Source of the DNA: Christensenella sp. UBA5327
Lineage (GTDB): Bacteria; Bacillota; Clostridia; Christensenellales; Aristaeellaceae
Assembly: GCA_002411105.1 (NCBI GenBank)
Contig: DHQX01000002.1
Coordinates: forward strand, 17,271 to 47,452
Direction: 5' to 3'
DNA length: 30,182 bases
Position numbers and translations under genes: made by a program. Below, piece by piece: positions 1 through 8,328 of this stretch. How positions within the stretch are numbered: the stretch's first letter is position 1; each line of letters starts with the position of its first letter. The notes under the pieces are model-generated. The model saw only the letters and a program-made list of their open reading frames with translations, was not told where the DNA came from and made no database searches.

Positions 1-2
1 GC

Positions 3-1013
3 TATCGCCACGTGCAGCAAACCCGGCGGGACAAGGCCCATTTCACCACGCAAGTCACCTATGAGGCCCAGGACCTTCGAAAGCTGTGCGAGAGCATCCA
101 AAGCCAGGTGAACCGGGCGCCGGTCAACGCCGTGATCGCTTCCTTTGATTTTGCTACCAAGGCTTTCACCGTCACCCGGGACGTGCCCGGGCGGCAGATC
201 GCCCTCCAGGACCTGATGGGCCCTCTGACCCAGGCCCTTGACCGGGGGGACTACCAGGCTGTTGTCAGCCTTGAGTCAAGCCCCATCCTGCCCAAGGTGA
301 CCAGCGCCGACCTGCAAAACGGCTTTGCCATGCTGGCCTCCTTTAGCTCCAAAACCTCCTCTGACAACGACCGCAACAACAACATCGCCCTGGCGGCCCA
401 GGCCATCAGCGGCAAGACGTTGATGCCGGGGGAAACCCTCTCCTTTAACGAATCAACCGGTCAGCGCACCGTGGAAAAGGGCTACCGGGGCGCGCCCGCC
501 ATCGCCGGGGGCGTTTTGATTGATGATGTGGGCGGCGGGGTGTGCCAGGTGTCATCCACCCTCTTCAACGCGGCGGCGCTGGCGGGGATGACCATTGTGG
601 ACCGTTCCCCCCATGCCTGGCCGGTGAGCTATGTGGACAAAGGGCTGGACGCCACGGTCAACTGGCCCAACCTGGACTTCAAGTTCAGAAATGACAAGGA
701 TACCCCGGTTTTTCTCATCGCCCACTATGAAAAACGGCAGATGACCGTGGAGGTGTATGGCATGCGCACCGGGCCCGGGGAGAGCGTGACGCTTGAAACC
801 CAGGTGACCGACACCCGCGTCCCGCCAAATGAGCCGGTCATGCAGCCCAACCCCAGCCTGGCCCCCGGCACCCAGCAGGAGCTGAAAAAGGCCAGGACCG
901 GCTACACCGTGGACACCTTCCGGGTCTATTTCAGGGACGGCGTGGCATACCGGCGGGAAAAGCTCTTCACCTCCCGGTATGCCATGGTCCAGCAGGTGAT
1001 TGAGTTTAACTGA
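3..1013 (+). CDS. VanW-family cell-wall protein, 5'-truncated
   Basis: The open frame runs into the left edge of the window (codons readable from base 3), so the N-terminus is missing. The GTG at 12 has no ribosome site and is probably internal. The N-terminal part resembles the peptidoglycan-binding (YoaR-type) domain that precedes VanW domains. The VanW domain lies in the middle, marked by GGGVCQVSSTLFNAA followed by the D-A-T-V and D-x-x-F-x-N positions. The C-terminal part has no recognised motif. VanW proteins are exported, wall-associated proteins of Gram-positives whose biochemical role is unknown; despite the name, vancomycin resistance should not be inferred. The stop at 1011-1013 lies just before the ribosome site of the downstream regulator, so the two may be cotranscribed. 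Confidence 0.85.
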   Translation, partial: YRHVQQTRRDKAHFTTQVTYEAQDLRKLCESIQSQVNRAPVNAVIASFDFATKAFTVTRDVPGRQIALQDLMGPLTQALDRGDYQAVVSLESSPILPKVTSADLQNGFAMLASFSSKTSSDNDRNNNIALAAQAISGKTLMPGETLSFNESTGQRTVEKGYRGAPAIAGGVLIDDVGGGVCQVSSTLFNAAALAGMTIVDRSPHAWPVSYVDKGLDATVNWPNLDFKFRNDKDTPVFLIAHYEKRQMTVEVYGMRTGPGESVTLETQVTDTRVPPNEPVMQPNPSLAPGTQQELKKARTGYTVDTFRVYFRDGVAYRREKLFTSRYAMVQQVIEFN

Positions 1014-1032
1014 GGCTGAAAAGGAGGCAGGC

Positions 1033-1707
1033 GTGCGAAAAGGGGAGAGGCGCAAACAGGAGCTGGTTGACGCGGCCACCGCCCTGTTTTTTAGCCGGGG
1101 CTATGAGGAGACCTCGGTGAACGACATCCTGGACGCGGTGGGCTGCAGCAAGGGCAGCTTCTACCACCACTTTGAAAGCAAGATGGACCTGCTGGCGCAG
1201 ATCGCCCGGGAGCGCGCAGCGGCCGGCTTTGAGGCTTTTTCGGCAGGCGGGGGAGAGGAGAGCCCGGCGCAGCGGCTCAACCGCCTGCTTCACCAGGCCT
1301 GTCCTATCCGGCGAGGGGAGGAGCGCTTTTTGGGCAACCTGCTGCAGCTGATGCGCAGCCGGGAATCCGCGGCGCTGGAGCAGGCGCTGCTTGAGGCGAC
1401 CGATGAGCTGTTTTACCCTGCGTTTCTCAGCGCCGTAGCCGGGCTTGATGAGGAGGGCGCGGGGCCTGATGAGACGGCATGCTTCCTGATCTGGCAGGGC
1501 TTCTTAAACGGCTGCATGCTCATCCTCCGCCAGGCAGCAGTCGTTCCCTTGGCGGGGCGGGCCCGGTCCATCCAGCTGCTGCGCGCACTCCGCGCTCAGG
1601 TGGAGAGTGCCCTGTATCTGCCCTATGGCAGCCTGGTGATTATCGAGGCGGAGGAGATGGCCGGAGCCCTGGAAAACGCCCTGGGACAGCCCGGTCCGCT
1701 TGCCTAA
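1033..1707 (+). CDS. TetR/AcrR-family transcriptional regulator
   Basis: Predicted one-component repressor of 224 residues. The N-terminal helix-turn-helix is typical of TetR: a VDAATALFFSRGYEETSVNDIL stretch (22 residues, split here as VDAATALFFSRGYE and ETSVNDIL) followed by VGCSKGSFYHHFESK. The C-terminal ligand domain is divergent and its ligand cannot be predicted. The start is a GTG at 1033 because an AAGGAGG ribosome site sits at 1021-1027; the TTG at 1000 would overlap the preceding gene and has no such site. It begins 19 bases after the VanW gene stop. The promoter of the downstream CHAP gene overlaps its last codons, so it could regulate that operon or itself, but no operator was identified. 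Confidence 0.9.
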   Translation: MRKGERRKQELVDAATALFFSRGYEETSVNDILDAVGCSKGSFYHHFESKMDLLAQIARERAAAGFEAFSAGGGEESPAQRLNRLLHQACPIRRGEERFLGNLLQLMRSRESAALEQALLEATDELFYPAFLSAVAGLDEEGAGPDETACFLIWQGFLNGCMLILRQAAVVPLAGRARSIQLLRALRAQVESALYLPYGSLVIIEAEEMAGALENALGQPGPLA

Positions 1708-1728
1708 TGGACGCCGTGTGTGTATAAT
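1700..1728 (+). promoter_or_regulatory. Sigma-A-type promoter for the CHAP/GuaA-like/GNAT operon
   Basis: TTGCCT at 1700-1705 and a perfect TATAAT at 1723-1728 are separated by 17 bases. Transcription would start near 1735, about 20 bases before the CHAP start codon and just ahead of its ribosome site. The -35 overlaps the end of the TetR-family gene. Confidence 0.6.
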
Positions 1729-1756
1729 CAACCAATCCGATCAAGGGAGGACTGAC

Positions 1757-2665
1757 ATGCGGCGAGTGCTCATCGCTTTGGTGTGCCTGGTGATGTCCCT
1801 GACGGTGACTGGCCTGGCCGAGGCGGATTCCTTTAGCGACATCCCGCCAGCCTACCCAGTGCCCGAAAGCGCCCAGGCGCTGCTTGAGGTTGCCATCGGC
1901 GAATTGGGCTACACCGAAGAGCGGGGCGGGGTCACCAAGTATGGCACCTGGTATGGCGACCCCAAGGCTGAATGGTGCGCTGAGTTTCTGTGCTGGTCAG
2001 TGGCCCAGGCGGAGAAAAACCTGAACACCACCCTGCTCAATGAGGAGTTCCCCCTATATGGCGCCACCAACATTGGCCGCAACTGGTATCTGGCCCAGGG
2101 GCGCTACATCGCCCGCACCGGCTTTGTGGATGGCTGGGGCAGCCAGTGGTATACGGGGCACGACAAGCAGATGGAGAAGGGCAGCTACATCCCCCAGCCC
2201 GGGGACTGGGTGTTTTTCTCCTACACCCCCTCAGGGGACACCACCCATGTTGCCCTGGTGGAAAAGGCGCTGTCCGGTGCTGACGGCACCGTCTACATCC
2301 AGGTGATAGAGGGCAACATGCCCGACAAGGTGCAGCGCACCCGCTACAGGCTGGATGACTGGCGCATCCAGGGCTATGGCACCGTGCATGACCTGGCCGA
2401 CATCGTCCTTCGGGGCGGGGTCGAAGGGGGCAAGGTGGCAGCGCTCCAGCGGCGCCTGGCGGACATCGGGCTGATTGGCTATGCGGATATTTCCGGCAAG
2501 TACGACCACCGCACCCAGGAGGCGGTGCGCGCCTTCCAGGGGCAGATGAACTTTACGCAGACCGGCATTGCCAACCAGCAGACCCAGCTGGCGCTGGCCG
2601 CCTTCGCCCACAAGTGGGTGATGGAGCACACCGAGTTCTGGACGGTGGACGGGGCCGTCAATTAA
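1757..2665 (+). CDS. Secreted CHAP-domain peptidoglycan hydrolase with C-terminal peptidoglycan-binding domain
   Basis: A 302-residue exported protein. It starts at ATG 1757 behind AGGGAGG (1744-1750), and the signal peptide begins MRRVLIALVCLVMSLTVTG. The CHAP-type cysteine peptidase/amidase domain is marked by the catalytic-cysteine context EWCAEFLCW and a later GDTTHVALVE histidine context, as expected for NlpC/P60-like enzymes that cut peptide stems of peptidoglycan. The last ~75 residues (VAALQRRLADIGLIGY ... RTQEAVRAFQ) form a PG_binding_1 type repeat for wall attachment. It is the first gene of a probable three-gene unit: the next start lies 15 bases after its stop. An extracellular role in wall remodelling follows from the family; the exact bond cut is unknown. 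Confidence 0.88.
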   Translation: MRRVLIALVCLVMSLTVTGLAEADSFSDIPPAYPVPESAQALLEVAIGELGYTEERGGVTKYGTWYGDPKAEWCAEFLCWSVAQAEKNLNTTLLNEEFPLYGATNIGRNWYLAQGRYIARTGFVDGWGSQWYTGHDKQMEKGSYIPQPGDWVFFSYTPSGDTTHVALVEKALSGADGTVYIQVIEGNMPDKVQRTRYRLDDWRIQGYGTVHDLADIVLRGGVEGGKVAALQRRLADIGLIGYADISGKYDHRTQEAVRAFQGQMNFTQTGIANQQTQLALAAFAHKWVMEHTEFWTVDGAVN

Positions 2666-2680
2666 GGGAAAGAGGGTATC

Positions 2681-4153
2681 ATGCAGGATCAGCTGATTGT
2701 CCTAAACTTCGATAACCAGTATGCCGCGGCCCTGGCCAGCCGGCTGCGGGTGGAGAAGATCTATTCCCGCATCCTGCCCGGGGACACCCCCGCGGAGGAA
2801 ATCCGCCGGATTGCGCCCCAGGGCCTGGTGCTGGCTGGCGGCGTGTCCGGCCAGTTTAGCGGCGATATTGACCCGGAGCTTACGCACCTGGGCATTCCCG
2901 TATTGGCGCTGGGGGACGCGGCCCCGGTGGCGGCAGCGCTGCTGGGCGCTGAGGCCTGGGAGAAGCGCGCGGTGAACGATGTGGGCACGGTGTGCTTTTC
3001 CCCATCGCCTATCACCGGCGAAATGGAAGAGATTGAGCGGCAGCTGCAGTATGTCAGCCCGCTTAATCTGCCGGACACCATGACCCCCCTGGCCCAGTGG
3101 GAGGACGCCGTCATCGGCGCCCAGCACCCGGAGCTGAGGGTGTTCACCCTCCAGTTCCAGCTGGAGGCCAATGACATGGACATGATGGATATCCTCCTGC
3201 GCTTTGCCACCCAGGTGTGCGGCTGCACCCCCTGGTGGAGCGAAGAAGCCTTCATCAACAAGGCCAAGGCGGAGATCGCCCAGCGCGCGGGGGACGGGAA
3301 GGCCGTGTGCATCATGTCAGGGGGGCTGTCCAGCGGGGTCAACGCCGTGCTTGCCCACCGGGTGTTGGGGGAGCGCCTGCAGTGCCTGTATGTGGACTCA
3401 GGGCTGCTCCGGGAGCATGAGACCGACCGCTTTGTGGAATACTACCGGGACCGCCTGGGGCTCAACCTGAAGGTGATCCGCGCCCAGGCGCCCTTCCTGG
3501 AGGCGCTCAAAGGGCTTGAGTCGCCTGAGGACAAGCAGGTGGTGATCCTGCGCACCCTCAAGGACATTCTGGAAGAGACCATGCGCACGCTGGAGTATGA
3601 TCTGCTGATATTGCCGGTGAACGCCAGCCAGCTGATGGATGGCGCTGACGCGCCCAGCCCCATGCCGCAAATCCAGCAGGACAAGCCGGTGATGCTGCCG
3701 CTTTCAGAGCTGTTCAAGGATGAGATCCGCTTTGTGGGCGAGGCGCTGGGCATGCCGCCGGAGATCACCCAGATGCAGCCCTTCCCCTGGACGGGGTTGG
3801 CGCTGAGGGTGATGGGGGAGTGCACCGCTGAGAAGCTGGCCATGCTCCGGCAGGCCGATGCCCTCTTCACCGATGAGATCCGACAGGCAGGGCTTAACAA
3901 GAAGCTGTGGAAGTACTTTGCGGTCCTCTACCACCTGCCCTACCACCAGGAGCGGCGGGCCGCGGTGATCGTGCTGCGCGCGGTGACCGCCAGCCATCAG
4001 GGCGGCGTGGTGCATGCCCTGGCGGCCCGGCTGCCCTATGATTTGCTTGAGCGATATACCGCTCATGTCCGCGAGGCCTGGCCCCAGGTGCGCAAAGTGG
4101 TCTATGACCTCACCCCTGGCAGCAGCAACCTTCAGGATATCGAGTGGCAGTAA
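2681..4153 (+). CDS. GMP synthase (GuaA)-like protein lacking catalytic residues; probable pseudoenzyme
   Basis: A 490-residue protein that aligns by eye along the whole length of GuaA (glutamine amidotransferase, ATP pyrophosphatase and C-terminal dimerisation domains). Retained landmarks include SELFKDEIRFVGEALGMP, PF-x-x-x-GLALRVMGE, LPYDLLERY and a KVVYDLT ... IEW ending. Key residues are changed. The amidotransferase nucleophile Cys (GICYGMQ in GuaA) is Gly78 in GIPVLALGDAA. The catalytic His of QFHPE is Gln160 in QFQLE. The PP-loop SGGVDSS reads SGGLSSG at 213-219. XMP amination therefore looks impossible by the known mechanism. The frame is intact, so it is not a simple pseudogene. A regulatory, binding or repurposed role is inference. 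It lies between a wall hydrolase and a GNAT gene (18 bases to the latter). A normal guaA would be expected elsewhere in the genome. Confidence 0.85.
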   Translation: MQDQLIVLNFDNQYAAALASRLRVEKIYSRILPGDTPAEEIRRIAPQGLVLAGGVSGQFSGDIDPELTHLGIPVLALGDAAPVAAALLGAEAWEKRAVNDVGTVCFSPSPITGEMEEIERQLQYVSPLNLPDTMTPLAQWEDAVIGAQHPELRVFTLQFQLEANDMDMMDILLRFATQVCGCTPWWSEEAFINKAKAEIAQRAGDGKAVCIMSGGLSSGVNAVLAHRVLGERLQCLYVDSGLLREHETDRFVEYYRDRLGLNLKVIRAQAPFLEALKGLESPEDKQVVILRTLKDILEETMRTLEYDLLILPVNASQLMDGADAPSPMPQIQQDKPVMLPLSELFKDEIRFVGEALGMPPEITQMQPFPWTGLALRVMGECTAEKLAMLRQADALFTDEIRQAGLNKKLWKYFAVLYHLPYHQERRAAVIVLRAVTASHQGGVVHALAARLPYDLLERYTAHVREAWPQVRKVVYDLTPGSSNLQDIEWQ

Positions 4154-4171
4154 CTGCAACAAGGAGAACCG

Positions 4172-4978
4172 ATGCGACTATCCCACCCAAGCGCTCCGTT
4201 TCAGGGCGTTCCCGCTGAGGATGTTTTTTTCGCCGCCAACGACCAGTATGTTCAGATGGGCGTTGGCTTTGTGGTGCTGAGCTTCCAGGAGGAGGCGATG
4301 CCGGAGCGGCCGGTGCAGCTGTACCTGGACATCAAGTCCCAGCCTTCAGCCAGGAACCTCCTGCTGGGGGCGCTTCTTGGCCGGTGTGAGCAGATGCGCG
4401 CAGCTTTCCCCGGGGTGAAGGGCCGTATCTATACGGAGCTTCCGCCCACCCAGTTTGACATGCTCAACTTCTACACCCAGAACGGCTTTGCCACCGATGA
4501 CGCCCGGGAGGAATACCTCATTCAGCTGCCCGCGGGCCCCGCGCAGCCGCCCATGGGCTGTGAGTTTGCCTCGGTGCCGCTGCAAAGCGTGCAGGAGCAG
4601 TATGCCTTTCTCCAGCGGCTCAACAAATACCGTCTCTCGCCCATCGCCCATGACTACCTCACCCTGCAGATGCAGCAGCCCTATTTCATGGCCCTGGGCT
4701 ATTACCGGGGCGGGCATCCCATCGCTGAAATGATGATGACAGGCGCCAGCGCCGATACAGCAGCCCTGGTGATGGTGTATGTGCAACGGGATATGCGCAG
4801 GCGCGGTGTCGCGCGGTCGCTGCTTTCAGCGGGGTCTGAGCTTTTGCGGGAGCGGGGCGTCACCCAGGCCCTCACCCATGTGTCCTCCGGCAGCGCCGCG
4901 CAAATGGGCCTCATTCGCATGATGGGTGGCACCCGCCGCAAGATCGTCACGGTGTTGCCCAACCTGGTGTTTGGCTGA
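4172..4978 (+). CDS. GNAT-family N-acetyltransferase with two GNAT-like halves
   Basis: A 268-residue cytoplasmic protein starting at ATG 4172 behind AAGGAGA. The C-terminal half is a recognisable GNAT domain: beta strand VMVYVQRDMRRRGVARSLL contains the R-x-x-G-x-A acetyl-CoA binding motif. The N-terminal half has a similar strand order (VQLYLDIKSQPSARNLLLGA ... FYTQNGF) but lacks the R/Q-x-x-G-x-G/A signature, so it may be a degenerate duplicate. The substrate cannot be predicted. It is the last gene of the CHAP/GuaA-like unit and is followed by a terminator. Confidence 0.8.
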   Translation: MRLSHPSAPFQGVPAEDVFFAANDQYVQMGVGFVVLSFQEEAMPERPVQLYLDIKSQPSARNLLLGALLGRCEQMRAAFPGVKGRIYTELPPTQFDMLNFYTQNGFATDDAREEYLIQLPAGPAQPPMGCEFASVPLQSVQEQYAFLQRLNKYRLSPIAHDYLTLQMQQPYFMALGYYRGGHPIAEMMMTGASADTAALVMVYVQRDMRRRGVARSLLSAGSELLRERGVTQALTHVSSGSAAQMGLIRMMGGTRRKIVTVLPNLVFG

Positions 4979-5000
4979 GGTTTGTTGATTTTCGTGCCTT

Positions 5001-5025
5001 AAGGGCCTGAGCAGGGCCCTTTTTT
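5001..5025 (+). terminator. Rho-independent terminator after the GNAT gene
   Basis: AAGGGCC (5001-5007) pairs with GGCCCTT (5015-5021) across a seven-base loop, followed by a run of T ending at 5025. It closes the CHAP/GuaA-like/GNAT transcription unit. The following 113 bases up to 5138 hold no gene and no convincing promoter. Confidence 0.85.
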
Positions 5026-5138
5026 GGTGTGCTGAAGTTTTACGCTGATTTAGTCCCCAGGGGAGGGGGATTTTACACGCATGCTTTAGGTTGATAGGGA
5101 GCGCCCTGTCAGGGGTGCATCAGAAAGGATGGCGCCGT

Positions 5139-6593
5139 ATGAAAAAACTGCTGTGTATCGCCCTTCTCCTGGTCCTCGTCCTCCTGGCTCTTCCCGCCTT
5201 GGCCCAGCAGGCCGCTCCTGTCCTCACCTATACCGAGCCTTATTTGCTCACCCTCAACCCGCAAAGCGAGATGAGCGTGCTCTGGCTCACCAAGGAGCCC
5301 TGCGAGGGCTTTGTGGAATATGGTCCCACCCCTGCCCTGGGCAACAGGATAGAGGCTCAGCGCCATCAGATCAAGGGTTTGCGCACCTCCGCCACCCCCG
5401 AAGGGTATGACCCTGACCCGGCCAAGAACCCTGAGGCACAGGTGTACCAGCTCATCGCTAAAATTGAAGGCCTTGACAGCGGCGCCACCGTTTACTACCG
5501 CGTCACCACCAAAAATGGCGCTGATACCCAGGTGGGCAAGCGCTATTTCTTTAACACCGCACCCCAGGCGGGTGGCAGCTTTGACTTTGCCCTGCTGTCT
5601 GATATGCAGATGAAGGTGAAAACCAAGGAAACCATGCACTTTCTGGGCCAGCAGGAAAAGGACTTCATCCTTTTTGCCGGTGATCTGAGCAACACCCCCT
5701 GGAAGGTGGGGGAATGGTTCAACTACGAAGGGGCCTATCAGGTGCCCGCCGAGGCCGATCGCAGCTTCTTTGAGTGCTTCCAGCAGGATGGTGACAACAG
5801 CCGCCTGATGCAGTACATGCCCGTGTTTTTCTGCCCCGGCAACCACGAGGTGGACGACCAGCGGGTGATGACTGACAAAACCATGGCAGCGGACGATGCC
5901 AACTGGTCCTGGAGTGTCTACATGCAGCTTTTCCGCCCGCTGTATCCCGAGCAGGAGCATGGCGTAAACGGCAAACGCTGGTATAGCGTCAACTATGGCG
6001 ATCTGCACATCACCTCCCTCAACGTTCACCGCTGGCAAAGCTGGGACGGCTTTGACTATCCCGGCTGGATCACCAAGGATGACATCTCACCCGACAGCCC
6101 CCAGGTGCAGTGGCTTAACCAGGATTTATCCTCGGCCACCCAGAAATACAAGTGGGTGGTGATGCACTGGCACATGCTAAACCGCGGTGATGACGCCTGG
6201 TTCCCGGTGTCCAAGGCCGTGGCTGACCCGAAAAACCCTGAGAAGGCCATCTACCCGGAGGGGGATTACTGCTGGGACGTGCTGCGGCCGCTGTATGAGC
6301 AGCACCAGGTGAACGCCGTGAACTTTGGCCACAGCCATGTCTATGAGCGCTATCTGATCAACGGGGTCAACTACATTGAGGCAGCCAGCATCGGCAACAA
6401 CTACCGCGCCACTAACGACCCCTACCATCCCTCAGGGCATATGCCGGTGATGGAGGAGAACGCGTTCCGTTCTGTCATGGTGGTGCGCGTGGACGAAAAC
6501 GGCATGAACGCCCGGGGCATCCAGGCCAGCGTGGAAGCCAATGGGGTGGGCTATATTGGCCGGGTGTTTGACACCTTCAGCATCGCGAAGTAA
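5139..6593 (+). CDS. Exported purple-acid-phosphatase-like metallophosphoesterase
   Basis: A 484-residue protein with a signal peptide (MKKLLCIALLLVLVLLALPA, cut probable after ALAQ). It starts at ATG 5139 with AAAGGA at 5124-5129. After the signal comes a fibronectin-like N-terminal domain typical of purple acid phosphatases. The calcineurin-like metal-binding motifs follow in order: LLSDMQ, FAGDLSN, CPGNHEVDD, VVMHWHM and FGHSHVYER. The first motif has Gln (D-x-Q) where many relatives have D-x-H. Family knowledge supports hydrolysis of phosphomonoesters or diesters outside the membrane; the substrate is unknown. It stands alone, with terminators on both sides. Confidence 0.88.
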   Translation: MKKLLCIALLLVLVLLALPALAQQAAPVLTYTEPYLLTLNPQSEMSVLWLTKEPCEGFVEYGPTPALGNRIEAQRHQIKGLRTSATPEGYDPDPAKNPEAQVYQLIAKIEGLDSGATVYYRVTTKNGADTQVGKRYFFNTAPQAGGSFDFALLSDMQMKVKTKETMHFLGQQEKDFILFAGDLSNTPWKVGEWFNYEGAYQVPAEADRSFFECFQQDGDNSRLMQYMPVFFCPGNHEVDDQRVMTDKTMAADDANWSWSVYMQLFRPLYPEQEHGVNGKRWYSVNYGDLHITSLNVHRWQSWDGFDYPGWITKDDISPDSPQVQWLNQDLSSATQKYKWVVMHWHMLNRGDDAWFPVSKAVADPKNPEKAIYPEGDYCWDVLRPLYEQHQVNAVNFGHSHVYERYLINGVNYIEAASIGNNYRATNDPYHPSGHMPVMEENAFRSVMVVRVDENGMNARGIQASVEANGVGYIGRVFDTFSIAK

Positions 6594-6610
6594 ACAAAGA
6601 CAAACAACAA

Positions 6611-6646
6611 AAAAGGTTGCCGTGGCAAATGAACGGCAACCTTTTT
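6611..6646. terminator. Bidirectional terminator between convergent genes
   Basis: A perfect 13-base-pair stem: AAAAGGTTGCCGT (6611-6623) pairs with ACGGCAACCTTTT (6633-6645). T runs follow the stem on both strands. It serves the metallophosphoesterase (+) and the MFS transporter (-), whose stop codons lie 17 bases away on each side. Confidence 0.92.
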
Positions 6647-6661
6647 ATGATGTGGATGTCC

Positions 6662-8254
6662 TTATGCCTCTGGCATCAAGGCCCGCTCCCGCTCCAGTTG
6701 GTCCAAAGGTTTCCTGGCGATCACCAGGAAGACGAAGCCCAGCAGGAACAGCAGCATCAGCCCCAGTGCCCCAAAGGAGGAGCGGCCGGTCACATTGCCG
6801 ATGACGGCATACAGCAAAGGGCCGATGACGGCGGCGAACTTGCCGAAGATGTCAAAGAAGCCAAAGTACTCGTTGGAGCGCTTCTTGGGCACCAGCTTGC
6901 CAAAGTAGCTGCGGCTGACCGCCTGGATGCCGCCCTGCATCGTGCCCACCAATATGGCCATGCTCCAGAAGAGGACGGTGGAAAAGCTGATGGCGTCCTG
7001 ATAGCGGCTGATGACCGGCATCTCAGCCTCTCTGAAGGCCAGGAGATCAGCCTTGGCCGCTTCCGCGGCCTGAATGACCAACTTCGCGTCAGCCTCGGCC
7101 AGGCCGCTGCCGTCCCGCACCTGGAGGTCCTCCAGCGGCTCATTCCCGGGCTGGGTCAGTGCCCGCTGGGCCTGGTTCATGTAGGTGGCGAGGGTCTTCT
7201 CAGCCAGGCTGCGGTTTTCAAAGGCGTAGCCTTCATAGCTGGCTTCAATCCGGGCACGCCTGTTGTTGAAGGCCTGCTGGTATTTATTCTGGTGGGGCTC
7301 CAGGGTGAAGCCCATGATGAACCCCACAAAGCAGATGAACATGTAGACCGAAATGGCGATGAGCAGCGCCTTTCGGGTGCTGATCTTTTTGGCCAGGCGC
7401 GCAAAGAGGATGGAGGATGGCATGGCCATAATCTGGGTGACCAGCAGCGCCAGGATCATCCCGGTGGCGCCCAGGCCCAGGGCAGTGCCATAGGCGGTGG
7501 AAATGCTGATCACCGTGCCCACGCCATCGATATAGAAGAAATAGGCGATGATGAATAGCAGCAGACCCTTTTGGGTGGCGATGTCCCGGGCGGTCTTCCA
7601 GATGCTGGCAAAGATGCTGCCCAGGGACAATTTGTCCGGCTTTTCGATGTAATGAACCTGCTCCACATGCCGGAGCATGGGAATGGAGAACACCAGCCAC
7701 CACACCGGCACGATGAGGATGGAGAAGCGCTGGGCCAGGGGATTGGAGTAGCCCATGGTCATCAGCACCGCGATGGAGATCACAAAGGGGATGGTGCTCC
7801 CGCCGATGTAGCCCATGGCATAGCCCCAGGAGGATACGGTGTCCATGCGCTCGTTGGTGGTGACATCGGTGAGGAAGCTGTCATAAAAGAGGTTGGAGCC
7901 TGAGAAGCCGATCTTTGAGATGATATAGCCCACCAGCATCAGCCGCCAGTCGCCGGTGAGCGCCATGGAGGCGGTGAACACCACGCCCAGGAGCATAAAG
8001 AGGGTGAACAGCTTTTTTTTCATGCCCTTATAGTCGGCAATCGAGCCCAGGATGGGGGCCAGAAGCGCCACGATGAGGGTGGCGATGCTGGTGCCATAGC
8101 CCCACCAGATATCCCCCTTGTCCCCGGCAAAGGCTACAAAGATGGTGGGGAAGATGGCCGCCATGATGTTGGTGGCGTAGACGGAGTTGGCCCAGTCGTA
8201 CAGAATCCAGCTTCGCTCTTTCCTGGTGAACTTGATCCTCCCGGTTGATGCCAT
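6662..8254 (-). CDS. UMF1/Atg22-like MFS transporter
   Basis: A 530-residue membrane protein with about twelve hydrophobic segments. The N-terminal signature RKERSWILYDWANSVYA is typical of the UMF1 branch of the major facilitator superfamily, and FGFFDIFGKFAAVIGP near the end also fits. The start is ATG at 8252-8254, with AGGAGGG at 8262-8268. A TATAAT on the same strand (8286-8291) lies upstream, so a longer reading starting at 8287 is unlikely. Residues ~319-421, between predicted segments 9 and 10, form a ~100-residue hydrophilic, helix-rich stretch rich in Ala and Glu that would face outside. The substrate is unknown (uptake or efflux of small organic compounds by family). Confidence 0.87.
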   Translation of the reverse strand: MASTGRIKFTRKERSWILYDWANSVYATNIMAAIFPTIFVAFAGDKGDIWWGYGTSIATLIVALLAPILGSIADYKGMKKKLFTLFMLLGVVFTASMALTGDWRLMLVGYIISKIGFSGSNLFYDSFLTDVTTNERMDTVSSWGYAMGYIGGSTIPFVISIAVLMTMGYSNPLAQRFSILIVPVWWLVFSIPMLRHVEQVHYIEKPDKLSLGSIFASIWKTARDIATQKGLLLFIIAYFFYIDGVGTVISISTAYGTALGLGATGMILALLVTQIMAMPSSILFARLAKKISTRKALLIAISVYMFICFVGFIMGFTLEPHQNKYQQAFNNRRARIEASYEGYAFENRSLAEKTLATYMNQAQRALTQPGNEPLEDLQVRDGSGLAEADAKLVIQAAEAAKADLLAFREAEMPVISRYQDAISFSTVLFWSMAILVGTMQGGIQAVSRSYFGKLVPKKRSNEYFGFFDIFGKFAAVIGPLLYAVIGNVTGRSSFGALGLMLLFLLGFVFLVIARKPLDQLERERALMPEA

Positions 8255-8328
8255 GGCAGTGCCCTCCTGTCGCTTACATGCCTTCATTATAACCCAGGAC
8301 GGGGGAAAAGCCAGCCGTGATGATGCTA

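Noticed and set aside
1..1013. VanW gene read as a glycopeptide-resistance determinant
   Set aside because: No vanA/B/H/X ligase or dipeptidase genes are present, and VanW-family proteins are common in susceptible Clostridia.
6617..7558. Plus-strand open frame of about 310 codons opposite the MFS gene
   Set aside because: His/Gly/Gln-rich shadow translation without domain features; the minus strand encodes the UMF1 transporter.
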